Source of the DNA: an uncultured Bacteroides sp. | GTDB taxonomy: Bacteria; Bacteroidota; Bacteroidia; Cytophagales; Cyclobacteriaceae | Reading direction: 5' to 3' | Assembly: GCA_902168185.1 (NCBI GenBank) | Contig: CABHOV010000076.1 | Span: 1 to 64,000 of the forward strand | Length of the DNA: 64,000 nt | Shown here: positions 27,480 to 36,985 of the stretch, one piece after another | Position numbering within the stretch: position 1 is the first letter of the stretch | Layout: every line of letters starts with the position of its first letter | Notes under the pieces: model-generated | What the model was told of the DNA's origin: nothing | The model's input: the letters and a program-made list of their open reading frames with translations, nothing else | Database searches by the model: none | Translations under genes and position numbers: made by a program

Positions 27480-29207
27480 TTATGCGTTGACTGTTTTGTT
27501 CACCTGATTTGTAAATAATGCGTTCACTATACCTGGAATGCTAAGCGACAAGCATACATTACCATTACCTAATATAGTCGTTCCGCTTAGGAAAGAAATT
27601 GTATCAAAAGGTTTTCGCAAAGGCTTCTCTACGATCTCCTTTTGCTGAAGAAGTTTATCTACTATAAATCCTATTCTTTTACCATTGAAAGTAACTACGA
27701 CAACTTCGAGTTTCTGCTCGCCATGAAGCTGATCGAAAGAAGCATAACGACCTCTTGAATCACCTACGCTTTGTGCAAACAGATCTGAGAGAAATACTAT
27801 ATGAATCGTGTTGCCCAAGTGTACGGTAACAAGCCCCTGCCCTGCCTTATGGATCGCTGATTTGTAAATGGAAATTACCGATTCGGTATAGGAAAGTGGT
27901 ATAGCATAGGTTTGACTTTCAAGCTCAAATAACAAGGTTGACTTAACAGCCATAGAGGACGGCAGGCGCAAAGTAATGATAGTACCCTCGCCGATCATGG
28001 AATCCACCTGTATGGTACCCCCTATAGAATCAAGTGCTCTCTTCACTACATCCATTCCAACACCTCTGCCAGATATAGCCGTAACATGATCCATGGTAGA
28101 AAAACCTGGTTCAAAAATTAGCATAATCAAGTCGCGTTCACTCAACTGGTTTGCGTCCTGCGCATGGATGATATTCTTCGCGATGGCTTTTTGTTTGATG
28201 CGCTGCGGATCGATACCCGCCCCATCATCCTTTATAGTAATGACCACGGTGTCGGATTCGCTGGTGGCAGAAAGCATAATATTTCCTTCTGCTGTTTTTC
28301 CTTTCTTTATGCGTTCCTCCGGTGACTCGATACCATGTCCAACAGAATTACGAATCAAGTGAATAAGCGAATCACTAATGACCTGAAGTATATTTCTATC
28401 AATCTCTGTTTCTACTCCCTCAAGTTTGAGATTTACTTGCTTACTCTCTTTAACAGATGCATCTCTAACAATACGATGAAATTTATTAAACAAGAAACCT
28501 ACTTGTACAAGCCGCACATCCATAACAGAATACTGCAGATCGGAAGAAATACGATTGAGTCTCGAAAATTCATTTGCAGTATGTGAACGGGCATTGTTAG
28601 CAATGATACGATCACGTTCAATGATAAGCTCTCCTACGAGGTTCAAAAGATTATCCAGCTTTTTAACGGAGACTTGGATCAGATCTGAAAACGCTACCTG
28701 CGTTGATCCAGCTGATTCAGATTCATCACCCGCTTGTAAAGGCAGTATATCTGCGGATGGCCTTGCCGTTGCAACTTGTGCTGATGCCGGATGATGCTCG
28801 GTGCGCATGGTACCTTCTGTTGCATTTTTAATCAATACCTCCAGCTTGGTTTTGATACCGCGGTATTTTACATCCTTCGGAGTCTTAATCGCTTCAATCA
28901 ATTCTCCTAACACATCGGCAGCTTTAAACACCGATGAAAAAATGTCACTTCCCAGGGCAATTCTTCCATCACGGACTTCTCCAAAGAAATCTTCCATGAC
29001 GTGAGCCAGCTCGGCAATTTTATCGAACCCCATTCCGGTAGCATTTCCTTTCAGGGTATGCGTGATGCGGAACAAAGCATGAATTGCCTGACTGTCGCCA
29101 ATATTTTTTTCAACAACAGTAAGAAGTCTGTTTATCTCAGTATAATTCTCCAGCGCTTCCGCTAAGAATATTTCACGGTATTCCTGATCTTTTTCATCCT
29201 GATTCAT
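27480..29207 (-). CDS. cheA: CheA histidine kinase
   Basis: CheA is the central kinase that phosphorylates CheY and CheB under receptor control. The 575-aa protein has an Hpt domain with the phosphorylated His50 ('RITHTLKGNATGMG'), dimerisation domain (about 178-240), ATPase domain ('IKDDGAGIDP', 'SGRGVGMDVVKRAL') and a C-terminal CheW-like domain. Two oddities: the linker between Hpt and dimerisation domain is only about 70 residues, so the P2 CheY/CheB-docking domain seems absent, and the N-box reads 'HLIRNSVGHGIE', with Gly where Asp is usual. It overlaps cheB by 4 bp. Confidence 0.94.
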   Translation of the reverse strand: MNQDEKDQEYREIFLAEALENYTEINRLLTVVEKNIGDSQAIHALFRITHTLKGNATGMGFDKIAELAHVMEDFFGEVRDGRIALGSDIFSSVFKAADVLGELIEAIKTPKDVKYRGIKTKLEVLIKNATEGTMRTEHHPASAQVATARPSADILPLQAGDESESAGSTQVAFSDLIQVSVKKLDNLLNLVGELIIERDRIIANNARSHTANEFSRLNRISSDLQYSVMDVRLVQVGFLFNKFHRIVRDASVKESKQVNLKLEGVETEIDRNILQVISDSLIHLIRNSVGHGIESPEERIKKGKTAEGNIMLSATSESDTVVITIKDDGAGIDPQRIKQKAIAKNIIHAQDANQLSERDLIMLIFEPGFSTMDHVTAISGRGVGMDVVKRALDSIGGTIQVDSMIGEGTIITLRLPSSMAVKSTLLFELESQTYAIPLSYTESVISIYKSAIHKAGQGLVTVHLGNTIHIVFLSDLFAQSVGDSRGRYASFDQLHGEQKLEVVVVTFNGKRIGFIVDKLLQQKEIVEKPLRKPFDTISFLSGTTILGNGNVCLSLSIPGIVNALFTNQVNKTVNA

Positions 29208-30232
29208 AATGCGCTGATGATAAATTTTGGAATTTCTGTTAACGGCATCTGATGCATCGAGGATCCTGTTTCAAAGGCAACTCTCGGCATTCCATATACT
29301 ATAGATGAATGTTCATCTTGTGAAATTGTAAGTCCACCAGCCTCGCGTATTTTTTTTAATCCGGAACAGCCGTCCTTTCCCATTCCCGTCAGGATTACTC
29401 CGATGGCCCGTCTTCCATACATCGCACCAACCGATTCAAGAAGGCAATCAATTGAAGGATGATTATACTCCTTATATATAGCTTCGCTATATTGCATCAC
29501 TGGGCTCGACCCTGAAAAACCAACACAGAGGTTTGCATCGCCAGGCGCCATGTATATATGGTTGTTGAGCAAGTGTTCTCCATCCTTGGCAACACTTACA
29601 TGTAAACCAGTGCTGTCGGCCAGACGAGCTGCAAAAGATGTAATGAACCTGGAAGGCATATGCTGCGCTATAATAATAGGTACACTGATGTTCTTCGGCA
29701 GGTTACTAACTATAAGTTCAATTGCACTTGGGCCTCCCGTAGAAGCACCTATAGCTATCAGATCATAGTTGAGTCGCGCTTCAAAAGTATGTGCACTTGT
29801 ATTACGGCCCTCGGCCCGTTGACGCAGCTTCACATAATCCGCCAACGAGGCTTCGTGAACCATTTGCGTCAATGCTATATACTCTTGCAACGCTGTTTCC
29901 TTGCCCGGCTTGTCCACAAAATCAAAAGCACCTTCGCGAAGCGCATCAAATATCCTGGGATTGGTGCGATCCATAGAACTGAGAAGAATGATTGGTAACG
30001 GCATATCTTTCATGAGTCGCTGCACTACATATAAGCCATCATATTGCGGCATTACCATATCGGTGATGACAACATCCGGTTTAAAATGTTTTACTTTCTC
30101 AACACCTTCAAGTCCATTGGAGGCAGTAGCCACCACTTCAATCGTCTCGTCTTTACGCAGCAGATCTGATAGAACAATCCGCATAAATCCAGAGTCTTCG
30201 ATCAAAAGGATTTTTATTTTGGTTCCGGGCAT
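29204..30232 (-). CDS. cheB: CheB receptor methylesterase/deamidase
   Basis: CheB removes methyl groups from chemoreceptors when phosphorylated. The 342-aa protein has an N-terminal receiver with Asp58 in 'VVITDMVMPQYDG' and a C-terminal methylesterase domain carrying the triad motifs 'GASTGGPSAI' (Ser), 'AQHMPSRF' (His) and 'TGMGKDG' (Asp). Length and order are normal. It lies 12 bp after the CheY gene and overlaps cheA by 4 bp. Confidence 0.95.
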   Translation of the reverse strand: MPGTKIKILLIEDSGFMRIVLSDLLRKDETIEVVATASNGLEGVEKVKHFKPDVVITDMVMPQYDGLYVVQRLMKDMPLPIILLSSMDRTNPRIFDALREGAFDFVDKPGKETALQEYIALTQMVHEASLADYVKLRQRAEGRNTSAHTFEARLNYDLIAIGASTGGPSAIELIVSNLPKNISVPIIIAQHMPSRFITSFAARLADSTGLHVSVAKDGEHLLNNHIYMAPGDANLCVGFSGSSPVMQYSEAIYKEYNHPSIDCLLESVGAMYGRRAIGVILTGMGKDGCSGLKKIREAGGLTISQDEHSSIVYGMPRVAFETGSSMHQMPLTEIPKFIISAL

Positions 30233-30244
30233 AGGAAGTATAAA

Positions 30245-30601
30245 TTATAGTTTCCCTACTTCCTGAAGAAGCTGCTCAGAAGTAAACGGCTTCACGATGT
30301 ATGCTTTAGCTCCGAGATTGAGGCCTTCCTGTATAACTGACTCCTGCCCTACCGCGCTGATCATAATTACTTTGGAACCAAGCTTCTCTTTGCTATATAC
30401 TTTGAGTATATCTGTACCGATCATATCCGGAAGTATATTATCCAGTGTAATAATATCGGGTTGAAGGTCAAACGCAAGATCGATAGCCTCCTCACCATTG
30501 GAAGCCTGACCAACAACCTTATAGCCTGCCTGCTCCAGGTAGTCTTTTATAACAGTCCGCATATATAGCGAATCATCAACGATTAAAACATTTTTTGTCA
30601 T
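30245..30601 (-). CDS. cheY: CheY-like response regulator
   Basis: This single-domain 118-aa receiver has the acidic pair in 'LIVDDS', phospho-acceptor Asp54 in 'IITLDNILPDM', Ser/Thr in 'MISA' and Lys in 'YIVKPF'. It has no output domain, so it acts by binding a partner. In this operon it is the natural phosphotransfer target of CheA and substrate of the CheC-like protein. What it binds at the output end is unknown, as no flagellar switch gene is present. Confidence 0.92.
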   Translation of the reverse strand: MTKNVLIVDDSLYMRTVIKDYLEQAGYKVVGQASNGEEAIDLAFDLQPDIITLDNILPDMIGTDILKVYSKEKLGSKVIMISAVGQESVIQEGLNLGAKAYIVKPFTSEQLLQEVGKL

Positions 30602-30614
30602 TTGGGATACAATT

Positions 30615-31070
30615 TTAGATGGAGTATATCATTTGTCCGGATGTAGAGATTTTCAATTCACCGGTCATGCTGTTGAAGCGTGCCGTTCGTGATACCGTTC
30701 CTCCTACATCTGCGGCCGCTATAAATATTTTTTTATCTACCAGAACTTGCCTTACGGCTTCGATGTTCTGTTTGCCGATGTCTGAAGAACTTTCATATAC
30801 CTGTGCACCTCCTGTAATTTTCGCGCGAAGGCAACTCAGATCGCTTCCCTGTTGCTGAAAGGCTTGCAGTAATTTATCAATCAGCAATGGAGCTCCTAGC
30901 AGTTCATCCGTGTCTAACGAAGATGGTACAGGTATGTGTGCTCCGCCTGCAAGCTTTGTAGCCCGATCGGTAACGAATAAACCAATGCAGGAGCCAAGGC
31001 CATAACACATATATACCACAGCCTTCGCTGTTACATTGACATGATTTATCGGTAGTACCCGCGTCTTCAT
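30615..31070 (-). CDS. cheD: CheD receptor glutamine deamidase
   Basis: CheD deamidates receptor glutamines and is regulated by CheC. The 151-aa protein shows the catalytic Cys28 in 'YGLGSCIG', the His45 in 'GGAHIPVP', and the later signatures 'AKITGGAQV', 'IGKQNIEAVRQVL' and 'DVGGTVSRTARF'. It overlaps cheW by 4 bp and precedes cheY by 13 bp. With the CheC-like gene it gives this operon the CheC/CheD adaptation branch known from Bacillus and Thermotoga. Confidence 0.93.
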   Translation of the reverse strand: MKTRVLPINHVNVTAKAVVYMCYGLGSCIGLFVTDRATKLAGGAHIPVPSSLDTDELLGAPLLIDKLLQAFQQQGSDLSCLRAKITGGAQVYESSSDIGKQNIEAVRQVLVDKKIFIAAADVGGTVSRTARFNSMTGELKISTSGQMIYSI

Positions 31071-31591
31071 ACCTGCTGTGTTTGCGGATTCTGACGTTTA
31101 AAAACGTGCTGCATTTCCTGCTCGCCAATCACTTTGAAAATATCGATCATGATGATCAGGCGTTTATCCAGCTTTGCAATTCCGGCAATATAGGACTGCT
31201 CTGCATGTTGATCGCCTGTAAAAACAGAAGCTTCGATGCTGGTGGAAGAAATGGATAATGTATTGGGAACCTCATATACCAGTATGCCCATTTTATACTC
31301 ATCGCTTTCAATTACCAGCGTAAAATTATTTTCAGATCGTTTCGAACTATGATCGGCCAGACCGAATTTATCTTCCAGATCCAGTATGGCAATAACATTA
31401 CCGCGAATGTTGGCTACGCCTTTTACAAAAGAAGGTGTTTGTGGCATTCTTGTTATAACCGGTGTGATCACCACTTCCCGGATCTGATCTATGTGCAGGC
31501 CATATTCTTCCTGTCCTAACTTAAAGACTACGATTTGCTGTATCCGTCCGTGATCAGCGTTAGGTTCCTTTATTTGTGTTGTCTTGCTCAT
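31067..31591 (-). CDS. cheW: CheW coupling protein
   Basis: CheW links chemoreceptors to CheA. The 174-aa protein has a single CheW domain: 'QQIVVFKLGQEEYGLHIDQIREVV' (about 19-42), 'MPQTPSFVKGVANIRGNVIAILDLEDKFG' in the middle and 'ITMIDI'-like 'LIIMIDIFKVI' near the end. It lies 73 bp downstream of the receptor gene and overlaps cheD by 4 bp. Confidence 0.93.
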   Translation of the reverse strand: MSKTTQIKEPNADHGRIQQIVVFKLGQEEYGLHIDQIREVVITPVITRMPQTPSFVKGVANIRGNVIAILDLEDKFGLADHSSKRSENNFTLVIESDEYKMGILVYEVPNTLSISSTSIEASVFTGDQHAEQSYIAGIAKLDKRLIIMIDIFKVIGEQEMQHVFKRQNPQTQQV

Positions 31592-31664
31592 TGTTGTTGC
31601 TGCAATAAATTCCTGGAAACTTTTCTTTCTTGCCTGACTATATATGTATATATAGCTATAGGTA

Positions 31665-33881
31665 CTATTTCTTCAGCTTAAACTGTGTAGTACCCGCTTG
31701 CAACTCTGCAGCCACTGCTGACAATTCATCTCCTGCTTTTGCAATTTCCATCATGCCATTGCTCATTTGCTGGCTTGAGCTTGCTACTTGTTGTGTACCA
31801 GCCGCAGTCTCTTCAGAGACCACTACGATCTGTTCTATATTTTTCACTACACTGGTGATAAATTCTTTCTGTGTAACCGTAGCCGTTTGAATTTCCTTGG
31901 ATGAACCGAAGGTCTCTTCTGTAGAGCGTGCTATTTCCAGGAATATTTTTTCAGCTTCGTTGCTAGACTTATTTCCTTGCCGAACGCTGGCTTCCATAGT
32001 ATCAATTGCTTTTCCTGCTGCTGCAGTATCTTTCTGTACATCGCTGATGATCTTTTCAATTTCAACAGCTGACTTGCGCGAGTCTTCAGCAAGCTTCCGT
32101 ATTTCTTCTGCTACTACTGCGAATCCTCTTCCTGCATCACCTGCACGTGCAGCTTCAATGGCAGCATTCAAAGCAAGCAGATTTGTCTGGCTCGCTATGT
32201 CTGTGATAACGTTCAGCGTTCTGCCAATCTCTTCCGTACGTTTTGTCAGCACAGTTATAGATTGAGATGTTTGCCCTGCGGAGTCTTTTATCTCCGTCAT
32301 GTTTTCCACCAATACTTTAACAGTCTGTACACCTTGTTTCGAACTTTCCAATCCGCTTTCAGCAGCCTTGTTGATTACATTTGCTTTCTTCTCCATTTCA
32401 TTTGCAGAAGCCAACACGTGATTAACAAGTTTAGAAGATTCATCTGTACGTTGCGCCTGGTCTTGGGCGCCTTTCGCCATCTGCGCTATAGCTGCAGCTA
32501 CTTCCGTTGTATTGCGTCTCATGTCTTCGACTTTTTTCTGTAGCAGATCAGAAGATTTCGCAACGACTTCAGAACCTTGACTTATATTTCCCATAACAGA
32601 ATTCAGATTATCAAGCGCTCTGTTTATTTCAGATGTCAGTCCTCCATTATCTACTGATGTATCACAGCGCTGACTTAAGTCTCCATTGGCCATACCTTTT
32701 ATTACACGGATAATCTCAGTCATATCCAATGCATACTTTACCACCTTAAAAGGCTTTCCATTCAAATCAAGAATTGGGTTGTAAGATGCCTGCAGGTATA
32801 TTTCATTCCCTCTTTTATTCAGACGCGTATAGGTGCCAACGAAGAATTCACCACGATTCAATGTATCCCAGAAAGCACGATATTCAGTACTGCGTGCATA
32901 GTCTGCGCTCACAAACATCTGATGATGCTTTCCCTTTATTTCATTCAACGTATAGCCTACTGTTTTTAGAAAATTATCATTTGCATGAATGATGGTGCCA
33001 TCCATGTTAAACTCAATTACAGCATTAGACTTTGCTACGGCATCAATCTGACCCTGGTAGTCAGCGTTCTTCAACTTCTGATCGGTTATGTCTGTGGCAA
33101 ACTTCACTACCTTGAAAAGTTTTCCATCAAGGTCAAGGATTGGATTATAGGACGCTTGTATCCATATCTCTTTGCCATCTTTACCGATGCGTTTAAACTC
33201 ATCTGCTATAAATTCACCACGATTCAACTTCTGCCAGAATTCTTTATAGGCCTGGCTTTGTCCATAGGCGCTATCCACAAATATACTATGGTGCTTACCC
33301 CTTACTTCTTCTATAGTATAACCAAGTGATTTCAGAAAATTATCGTTGGCGTCCAGAATGGTACCATCAAGACTAAAGGAGATTACTGCCTGCGATTTAT
33401 TGATGGCGTTAATTTGCCCTTCGTAATCAGAATACTTGATCTTTGATTCAGTAATATTTTTAGACATGCTAACGATCTTCACAACCTTTCCTTTGCTATC
33501 CGTTACCGGTGTGTAGGAGATCAGCAACCAAACTGCATTTCCTTCTTTATCAACAAAGGCATACTCACCCGACTGCCCGATGCCCAGAACAAGGTCGTTC
33601 CAGAATTTCTTATACTCTTTGCTGCGCGCATATAGCATATCAACCAGAATACTATGGTGGCTTTCCACCAGTTCTTCTATAGTATATCCAAACGTATCCA
33701 GAAATATATCATTAGCACGTACTACATTTCCGGAAGGATCAAACTCAGCAACTGCAAACACTGTATTAATGAGATCAGACTGCAGTTTGGCGGCAGCAAC
33801 AGAATTGTCAGCATGACCATTATGATGCTTTCCGTTTTGGTTCTTGGACGCAGCCGGTTGAGTTTCGTTTTCTTTGAACAT
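31665..33881 (-). CDS. Cytoplasmic methyl-accepting chemotaxis protein with three PAS domains
   Basis: This 738-aa receptor has no transmembrane helix or signal peptide, so it senses an internal signal. Three tandem PAS/PAC units of about 122 residues (about 35-400) are obvious internal duplicates ('[12 protein letters not shown]' / '[12 protein letters not shown]', '[11 protein letters not shown]'). A short HAMP-like segment ('[22 protein letters not shown]') leads into the coiled-coil signalling domain with the conserved tip '[27 protein letters not shown]...'. There is no C-terminal CheR/CheB-docking pentapeptide. It is the first gene of the chemosensory operon. The PAS cofactor (flavin, heme or none) cannot be read from the sequence. 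Confidence 0.94.
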   Translation of the reverse strand: MFKENETQPAASKNQNGKHHNGHADNSVAAAKLQSDLINTVFAVAEFDPSGNVVRANDIFLDTFGYTIEELVESHHSILVDMLYARSKEYKKFWNDLVLGIGQSGEYAFVDKEGNAVWLLISYTPVTDSKGKVVKIVSMSKNITESKIKYSDYEGQINAINKSQAVISFSLDGTILDANDNFLKSLGYTIEEVRGKHHSIFVDSAYGQSQAYKEFWQKLNRGEFIADEFKRIGKDGKEIWIQASYNPILDLDGKLFKVVKFATDITDQKLKNADYQGQIDAVAKSNAVIEFNMDGTIIHANDNFLKTVGYTLNEIKGKHHQMFVSADYARSTEYRAFWDTLNRGEFFVGTYTRLNKRGNEIYLQASYNPILDLNGKPFKVVKYALDMTEIIRVIKGMANGDLSQRCDTSVDNGGLTSEINRALDNLNSVMGNISQGSEVVAKSSDLLQKKVEDMRRNTTEVAAAIAQMAKGAQDQAQRTDESSKLVNHVLASANEMEKKANVINKAAESGLESSKQGVQTVKVLVENMTEIKDSAGQTSQSITVLTKRTEEIGRTLNVITDIASQTNLLALNAAIEAARAGDAGRGFAVVAEEIRKLAEDSRKSAVEIEKIISDVQKDTAAAGKAIDTMEASVRQGNKSSNEAEKIFLEIARSTEETFGSSKEIQTATVTQKEFITSVVKNIEQIVVVSEETAAGTQQVASSSQQMSNGMMEIAKAGDELSAVAAELQAGTTQFKLKK

Positions 33882-34896
33882 AATCTTAGGGGTTAGAATC
33901 TTTTTTGAAGTTTACCGTATTTTGATACGCAGTGCAAAGTACAGATTTTGAACCAAGCAATCGTTGTAGTTCCAGAGACATAAATCTATGTCTATGCCAC
34001 AAGTAACTTTTACTCCTTTATTATAGCGTTACAAAGGGTATAAAACTAAAATATACCCAATTCAGCATCGAATGAGCTTTTGATGAGTCAACTGATCATG
34101 ACGTATTACTGACAAAAATCAGTATTAAAGAGTATAGATATACTTCAAAATTGTTCGCAAGCTCTTCATGAGTCACCCAAATATTCCAGTCTTGGGATTT
34201 TACATGCTCAAAATGATACATTACTATAAAGAATTGGACACACAAGTGGACAGATGTTTCACCATGCATTTATAGTGTTTCATCTTACATTAATAGCATT
34301 AAACAATTTCAGATAAAAAGTGTTTCGTTGTACATTATATAATCAATGTATAGTGTACTCTTTACAATAATCAACTAGAATATAGGTGTCTGATGGCTGT
34401 CCTCAAAGAACACGATACCACTCTGGTTCTAATGAATAATTTATACTCTGTTGGCCTAAAAATATACTAACCCTGGATTGATTCAAATATAATCTCGCTC
34501 GAGGAAATATTCGCATCAACACTACGCTGTAGATTAAGTGTAGAACTCACTTGAAAACGGATACAGGTAACTTTACTCATTAGCTGAGTTAAAGAAATAC
34601 ACTTGTCTCAAATATACTTCTGTTATTAACGTACTGGTATAAGCACGGATTCAGGTGAGCTCTTGCGCGAGGAACTTTTAACTTTCCATCACCGATATAT
34701 TTAATACTAAACTCCCTTTCGAGTTTGCTTCATCAACTAGGGTGCCCCGAACCATTGCCCTATCCAGTTGATATTCCGCCATGAGTTTGTATGTAACTTC
34801 ATTATTGATTGATATTTGTTAATCGTCTTTCTTATCATTTATCAATGAGATGTACGAGTGTTTCTGCCATTTTTACAACGAAAAGGAGATAACATT
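33882..34896. other. One-kilobase gene-free region, AT-rich
   Basis: About 1 kb lies between the divergent chemoreceptor and luciferase-like genes. No ORF looks coding on either strand. The region is rich in TATA words (for example 'agagtatagatatact') and has one small hairpin, TACTGA-caaaaa-TCAGTA (34107-34124). It may hold long regulatory regions, an unrecognised small RNA, or decayed sequence; I see nothing firm. Confidence 0.4.
33935..33960 (-). promoter_or_regulatory. Possible promoter of the chemosensory operon
   Basis: On the minus strand a TTG (33958-33960) is followed 16 bp later by TACTTTG (33935-33941), close to the Bacteroidota TTG/TAnnTTTG pattern though one base short in both spacer and box. 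It lies about 55 bp before the receptor start codon. Confidence 0.3.
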
Positions 34897-35925
34897 ATGG
34901 AAATAGGAATAGATAGTTTTGCCTCGGCAATGTATGGTAGCAACTCGCTGAGTAGCGTGGATGCGATGGAGCAATTACTGGAACGAATCAGTTTAGCAGA
35001 TCAGGCAGGACTCGATGTTTTTGGTATAGGAGAACATCATAAAAAGGAGTTTCTGGATTCAGCAACGGAAGTAATACTGGCCGCTGCAGCAGCGCGTACC
35101 AAACGCATACGGCTTGCGAGTGCTGTGAAAGTTTTGAGCGTGGCTGATCCGGTGCGCGTTTATCAGAGTTATGCTACCTTAGATCTTATATCGAAAGGTC
35201 GTGCAGAGATAGTTGTGGGTCGTGGGTCATCCATAGAAGCATATCCTTTATTTGGATATAACCTGAATGACTACGATGCATTATTTAAAGAGAAGTTAGA
35301 CTTACTTCTAAAGATACGCGATCAGGAGTTTATTACTTGGGCTGGCGAGTTTCGCGCACCCATTAACAACCTGCCCGTTTATCCTCGCGCCCTGCAGCCA
35401 CAGCTGCCTGTGTGGTTAGGTGTAGGAGGCACTCCTGAATCTTTTGTGCGTGCAGGAAGTTTGGGATTGCCATTAATGGTTGCCGTCATCGGAGGTGAAA
35501 CACACCGCTTCCGTCCGTTGATTGACTTGTATCGCGAAGCAGGAAGTAAAGCTGGATTTAAACCTGAGCAGCTGAAAGTTGGATTGCATTCTCCCGGCTA
35601 TGTAGCAGCAACAGATGAAGAAGCCGTAACCGAATATTATCCAGGATACGCAGAGTTATGGACACGGCTTGGCAAGCAACGCGGCTGGCCTCCGGTTACA
35701 CGATCACAGTTTGATTCGTTGATCGCTCCGAAAGGTGTCCTTGTGGTAGGAGGCCCGGAGCGAGTGGCTGAAAAATTATTGCGTCATAGTGAATCATTGG
35801 GTGGTGTTGACCGCTTTACTTTTCAAATGGACAATGCAGGCCTTACGCATGCACAGTTGAGTAAATCCATTGAACTGATTGGAGCCAAGGTGATACCATT
35901 GGTGAATGCGCAAAACAAAAAGTGA
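34897..35925 (+). CDS. Luciferase-like (LLM class) flavin-dependent oxidoreductase
   Basis: This 342-aa bacterial-luciferase-fold protein uses reduced flavin to oxidise or reduce an unknown substrate. It begins 'MEIGIDSFASAMYG' and contains 'GIGEHHKKEFLDSA', 'RIRLASAVKVLS' and 'GRAEIVVGRGS', all typical of the family. The ORF track starts 13 codons upstream, but the ATG at 34897 has a good 'aaaggagat' ribosome-binding site and matches the family start. It is 46 bp upstream of the pirin gene, and a (TA)12 tract fills most of that gap. Confidence 0.88.
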   Translation: MEIGIDSFASAMYGSNSLSSVDAMEQLLERISLADQAGLDVFGIGEHHKKEFLDSATEVILAAAAARTKRIRLASAVKVLSVADPVRVYQSYATLDLISKGRAEIVVGRGSSIEAYPLFGYNLNDYDALFKEKLDLLLKIRDQEFITWAGEFRAPINNLPVYPRALQPQLPVWLGVGGTPESFVRAGSLGLPLMVAVIGGETHRFRPLIDLYREAGSKAGFKPEQLKVGLHSPGYVAATDEEAVTEYYPGYAELWTRLGKQRGWPPVTRSQFDSLIAPKGVLVVGGPERVAEKLLRHSESLGGVDRFTFQMDNAGLTHAQLSKSIELIGAKVIPLVNAQNKK

Positions 35926-35944
35926 ACAAAGCCTGAGCTTTAAC

Positions 35945-35968
35945 TATATATATATATATATATATATA
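35945..35968. repeat. (TA)12 dinucleotide microsatellite before the pirin gene
   Basis: Twelve uninterrupted TA units occupy the gap between the luciferase-like gene and the pirin ATG, ending 3 bp before it. A tract this long is prone to slipped-strand length change, which could alter translation or promoter spacing of the pirin gene. Confidence 0.95.
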
Positions 35969-35971
35969 AAC

Positions 35972-36886
35972 ATGTTAGACATTGTCATCGAAGCACGAAA
36001 AGCAGCCATTACTCCAGGAATGGAAGTGCGCAGAATTCTTCCCTTCCGCCTGAGAAGAATGGTGGGGCCATTTATATTTATGGATCATGCCGGTCCTGTA
36101 GCGATCGCTCCTGAAAACATAAGCTCGATGGATGTACTCCCTCATCCGCATATCGGACTTTCTACCGTAAGCTATTTATTTGGTGGCCAGGTCATGCATC
36201 GCGATAGCCTGGGAGTCGAGCAAATCATTCGACCGGGCGAGGTAAACTGGATGACGGCAGGAAGTGGTATTGCACACTCCGAGCGTTTTGAAGATCCGTC
36301 TATTTTGGCGGGCGGTGCTCTGGAGATGATTCAAACATGGGTGGCGTTGCCGGAAAAGGCAGAAGAATCTGCACCATCGTTTAATAACTATAAACCCGAA
36401 GAGCTACCGGTGTTTACAGACAAAGGTGTGTGGATGCGGCTGATCGCAGGAAATGCTTTTGGATTAAAAGGCAACGTAGATATACACTCTCCGTTATTTT
36501 ATCTTCATGTAGTATTGGAAAAGGGCGCCCGGTTTGGCTTGCCACAAGAACACTCCGAGCGCGGCATTTATATAGTAAAGGGCAGTATAGAAGTTTCAGG
36601 AACTAGTTATCAGGCCGGACAGATGCTCGTTTTTTCAAAAGGTGTAGATCCGATTCTCCTCGCTAAAGAACCTACTACTCTTATGCTACTGGGTGGTGAA
36701 CCATTGGGAGAACGTTTTATATGGTGGAATTTTGTCTCTTCGCGCAAGGAGAGAATTGAACAGGCAAAAGCAGATTGGAAAGAAGGAAGAATTATACTTC
36801 CTCCATCAGACAACCATGAATATGTCCCGTTACCGGAAGACAAATCTAGACCGGCCGGCAGTCCTTCACCGCAGGCGCTTTCTTAA
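35972..36886 (+). CDS. Pirin-family bicupin protein
   Basis: This 304-aa protein has the pirin N-domain: 'RILPFRLRRMVGPFIFMDHAGP' (about 14-35), 'PHPHIGLSTVSYLFGGQVMHRDSLG' with metal-ligand His residues, and 'GSGIAHSE'. The C-terminal cupin contains 'REERGIYIVKGS'-like 'SERGIYIVKGSIEVSG'. Pirins are iron-binding redox sensors or quercetinases; the role here is unknown. The real start is ATG 35972; the ORF track runs through the TA repeat and gives a false 'YIYIYI' leader. Confidence 0.92.
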   Translation: MLDIVIEARKAAITPGMEVRRILPFRLRRMVGPFIFMDHAGPVAIAPENISSMDVLPHPHIGLSTVSYLFGGQVMHRDSLGVEQIIRPGEVNWMTAGSGIAHSERFEDPSILAGGALEMIQTWVALPEKAEESAPSFNNYKPEELPVFTDKGVWMRLIAGNAFGLKGNVDIHSPLFYLHVVLEKGARFGLPQEHSERGIYIVKGSIEVSGTSYQAGQMLVFSKGVDPILLAKEPTTLMLLGGEPLGERFIWWNFVSSRKERIEQAKADWKEGRIILPPSDNHEYVPLPEDKSRPAGSPSPQALS

Positions 36887-36945
36887 ATAGTTGCATCACA
36901 ATTTATAACTCATTCAAAACTTTTTTGAAAAACACTCGTTTATAT

Positions 36946-36958
36946 TGAACAGTGTTCA
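36946..36958. promoter_or_regulatory. Palindromic operator candidate upstream of tetR
   Basis: TGAACA-G-TGTTCA is a perfect 13-bp palindrome 27 bp before the TetR start codon. A nearly identical site (with the same TATAT flank) lies after tetR, just upstream of the efflux operon. This points to autoregulation plus operon control. Confidence 0.7.
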
Positions 36959-36985
36959 GTAACTTGCCATCGAATTGATCGCATC

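Noticed and set aside
30619-30858. Plus-strand ORFs across the chemotaxis operon
   Set aside because: All are antisense shadows of well-supported che genes.
34107-34124. Hairpin TACTGA-caaaaa-TCAGTA as a terminator
   Set aside because: The 6-bp AT-containing stem is too weak, with no T-run and no gene ending nearby.
35906-35971. N-terminal 'YIYIYI' extension of the pirin protein
   Set aside because: It is translation through the (TA)12 tract; the family start is the ATG at 35972.
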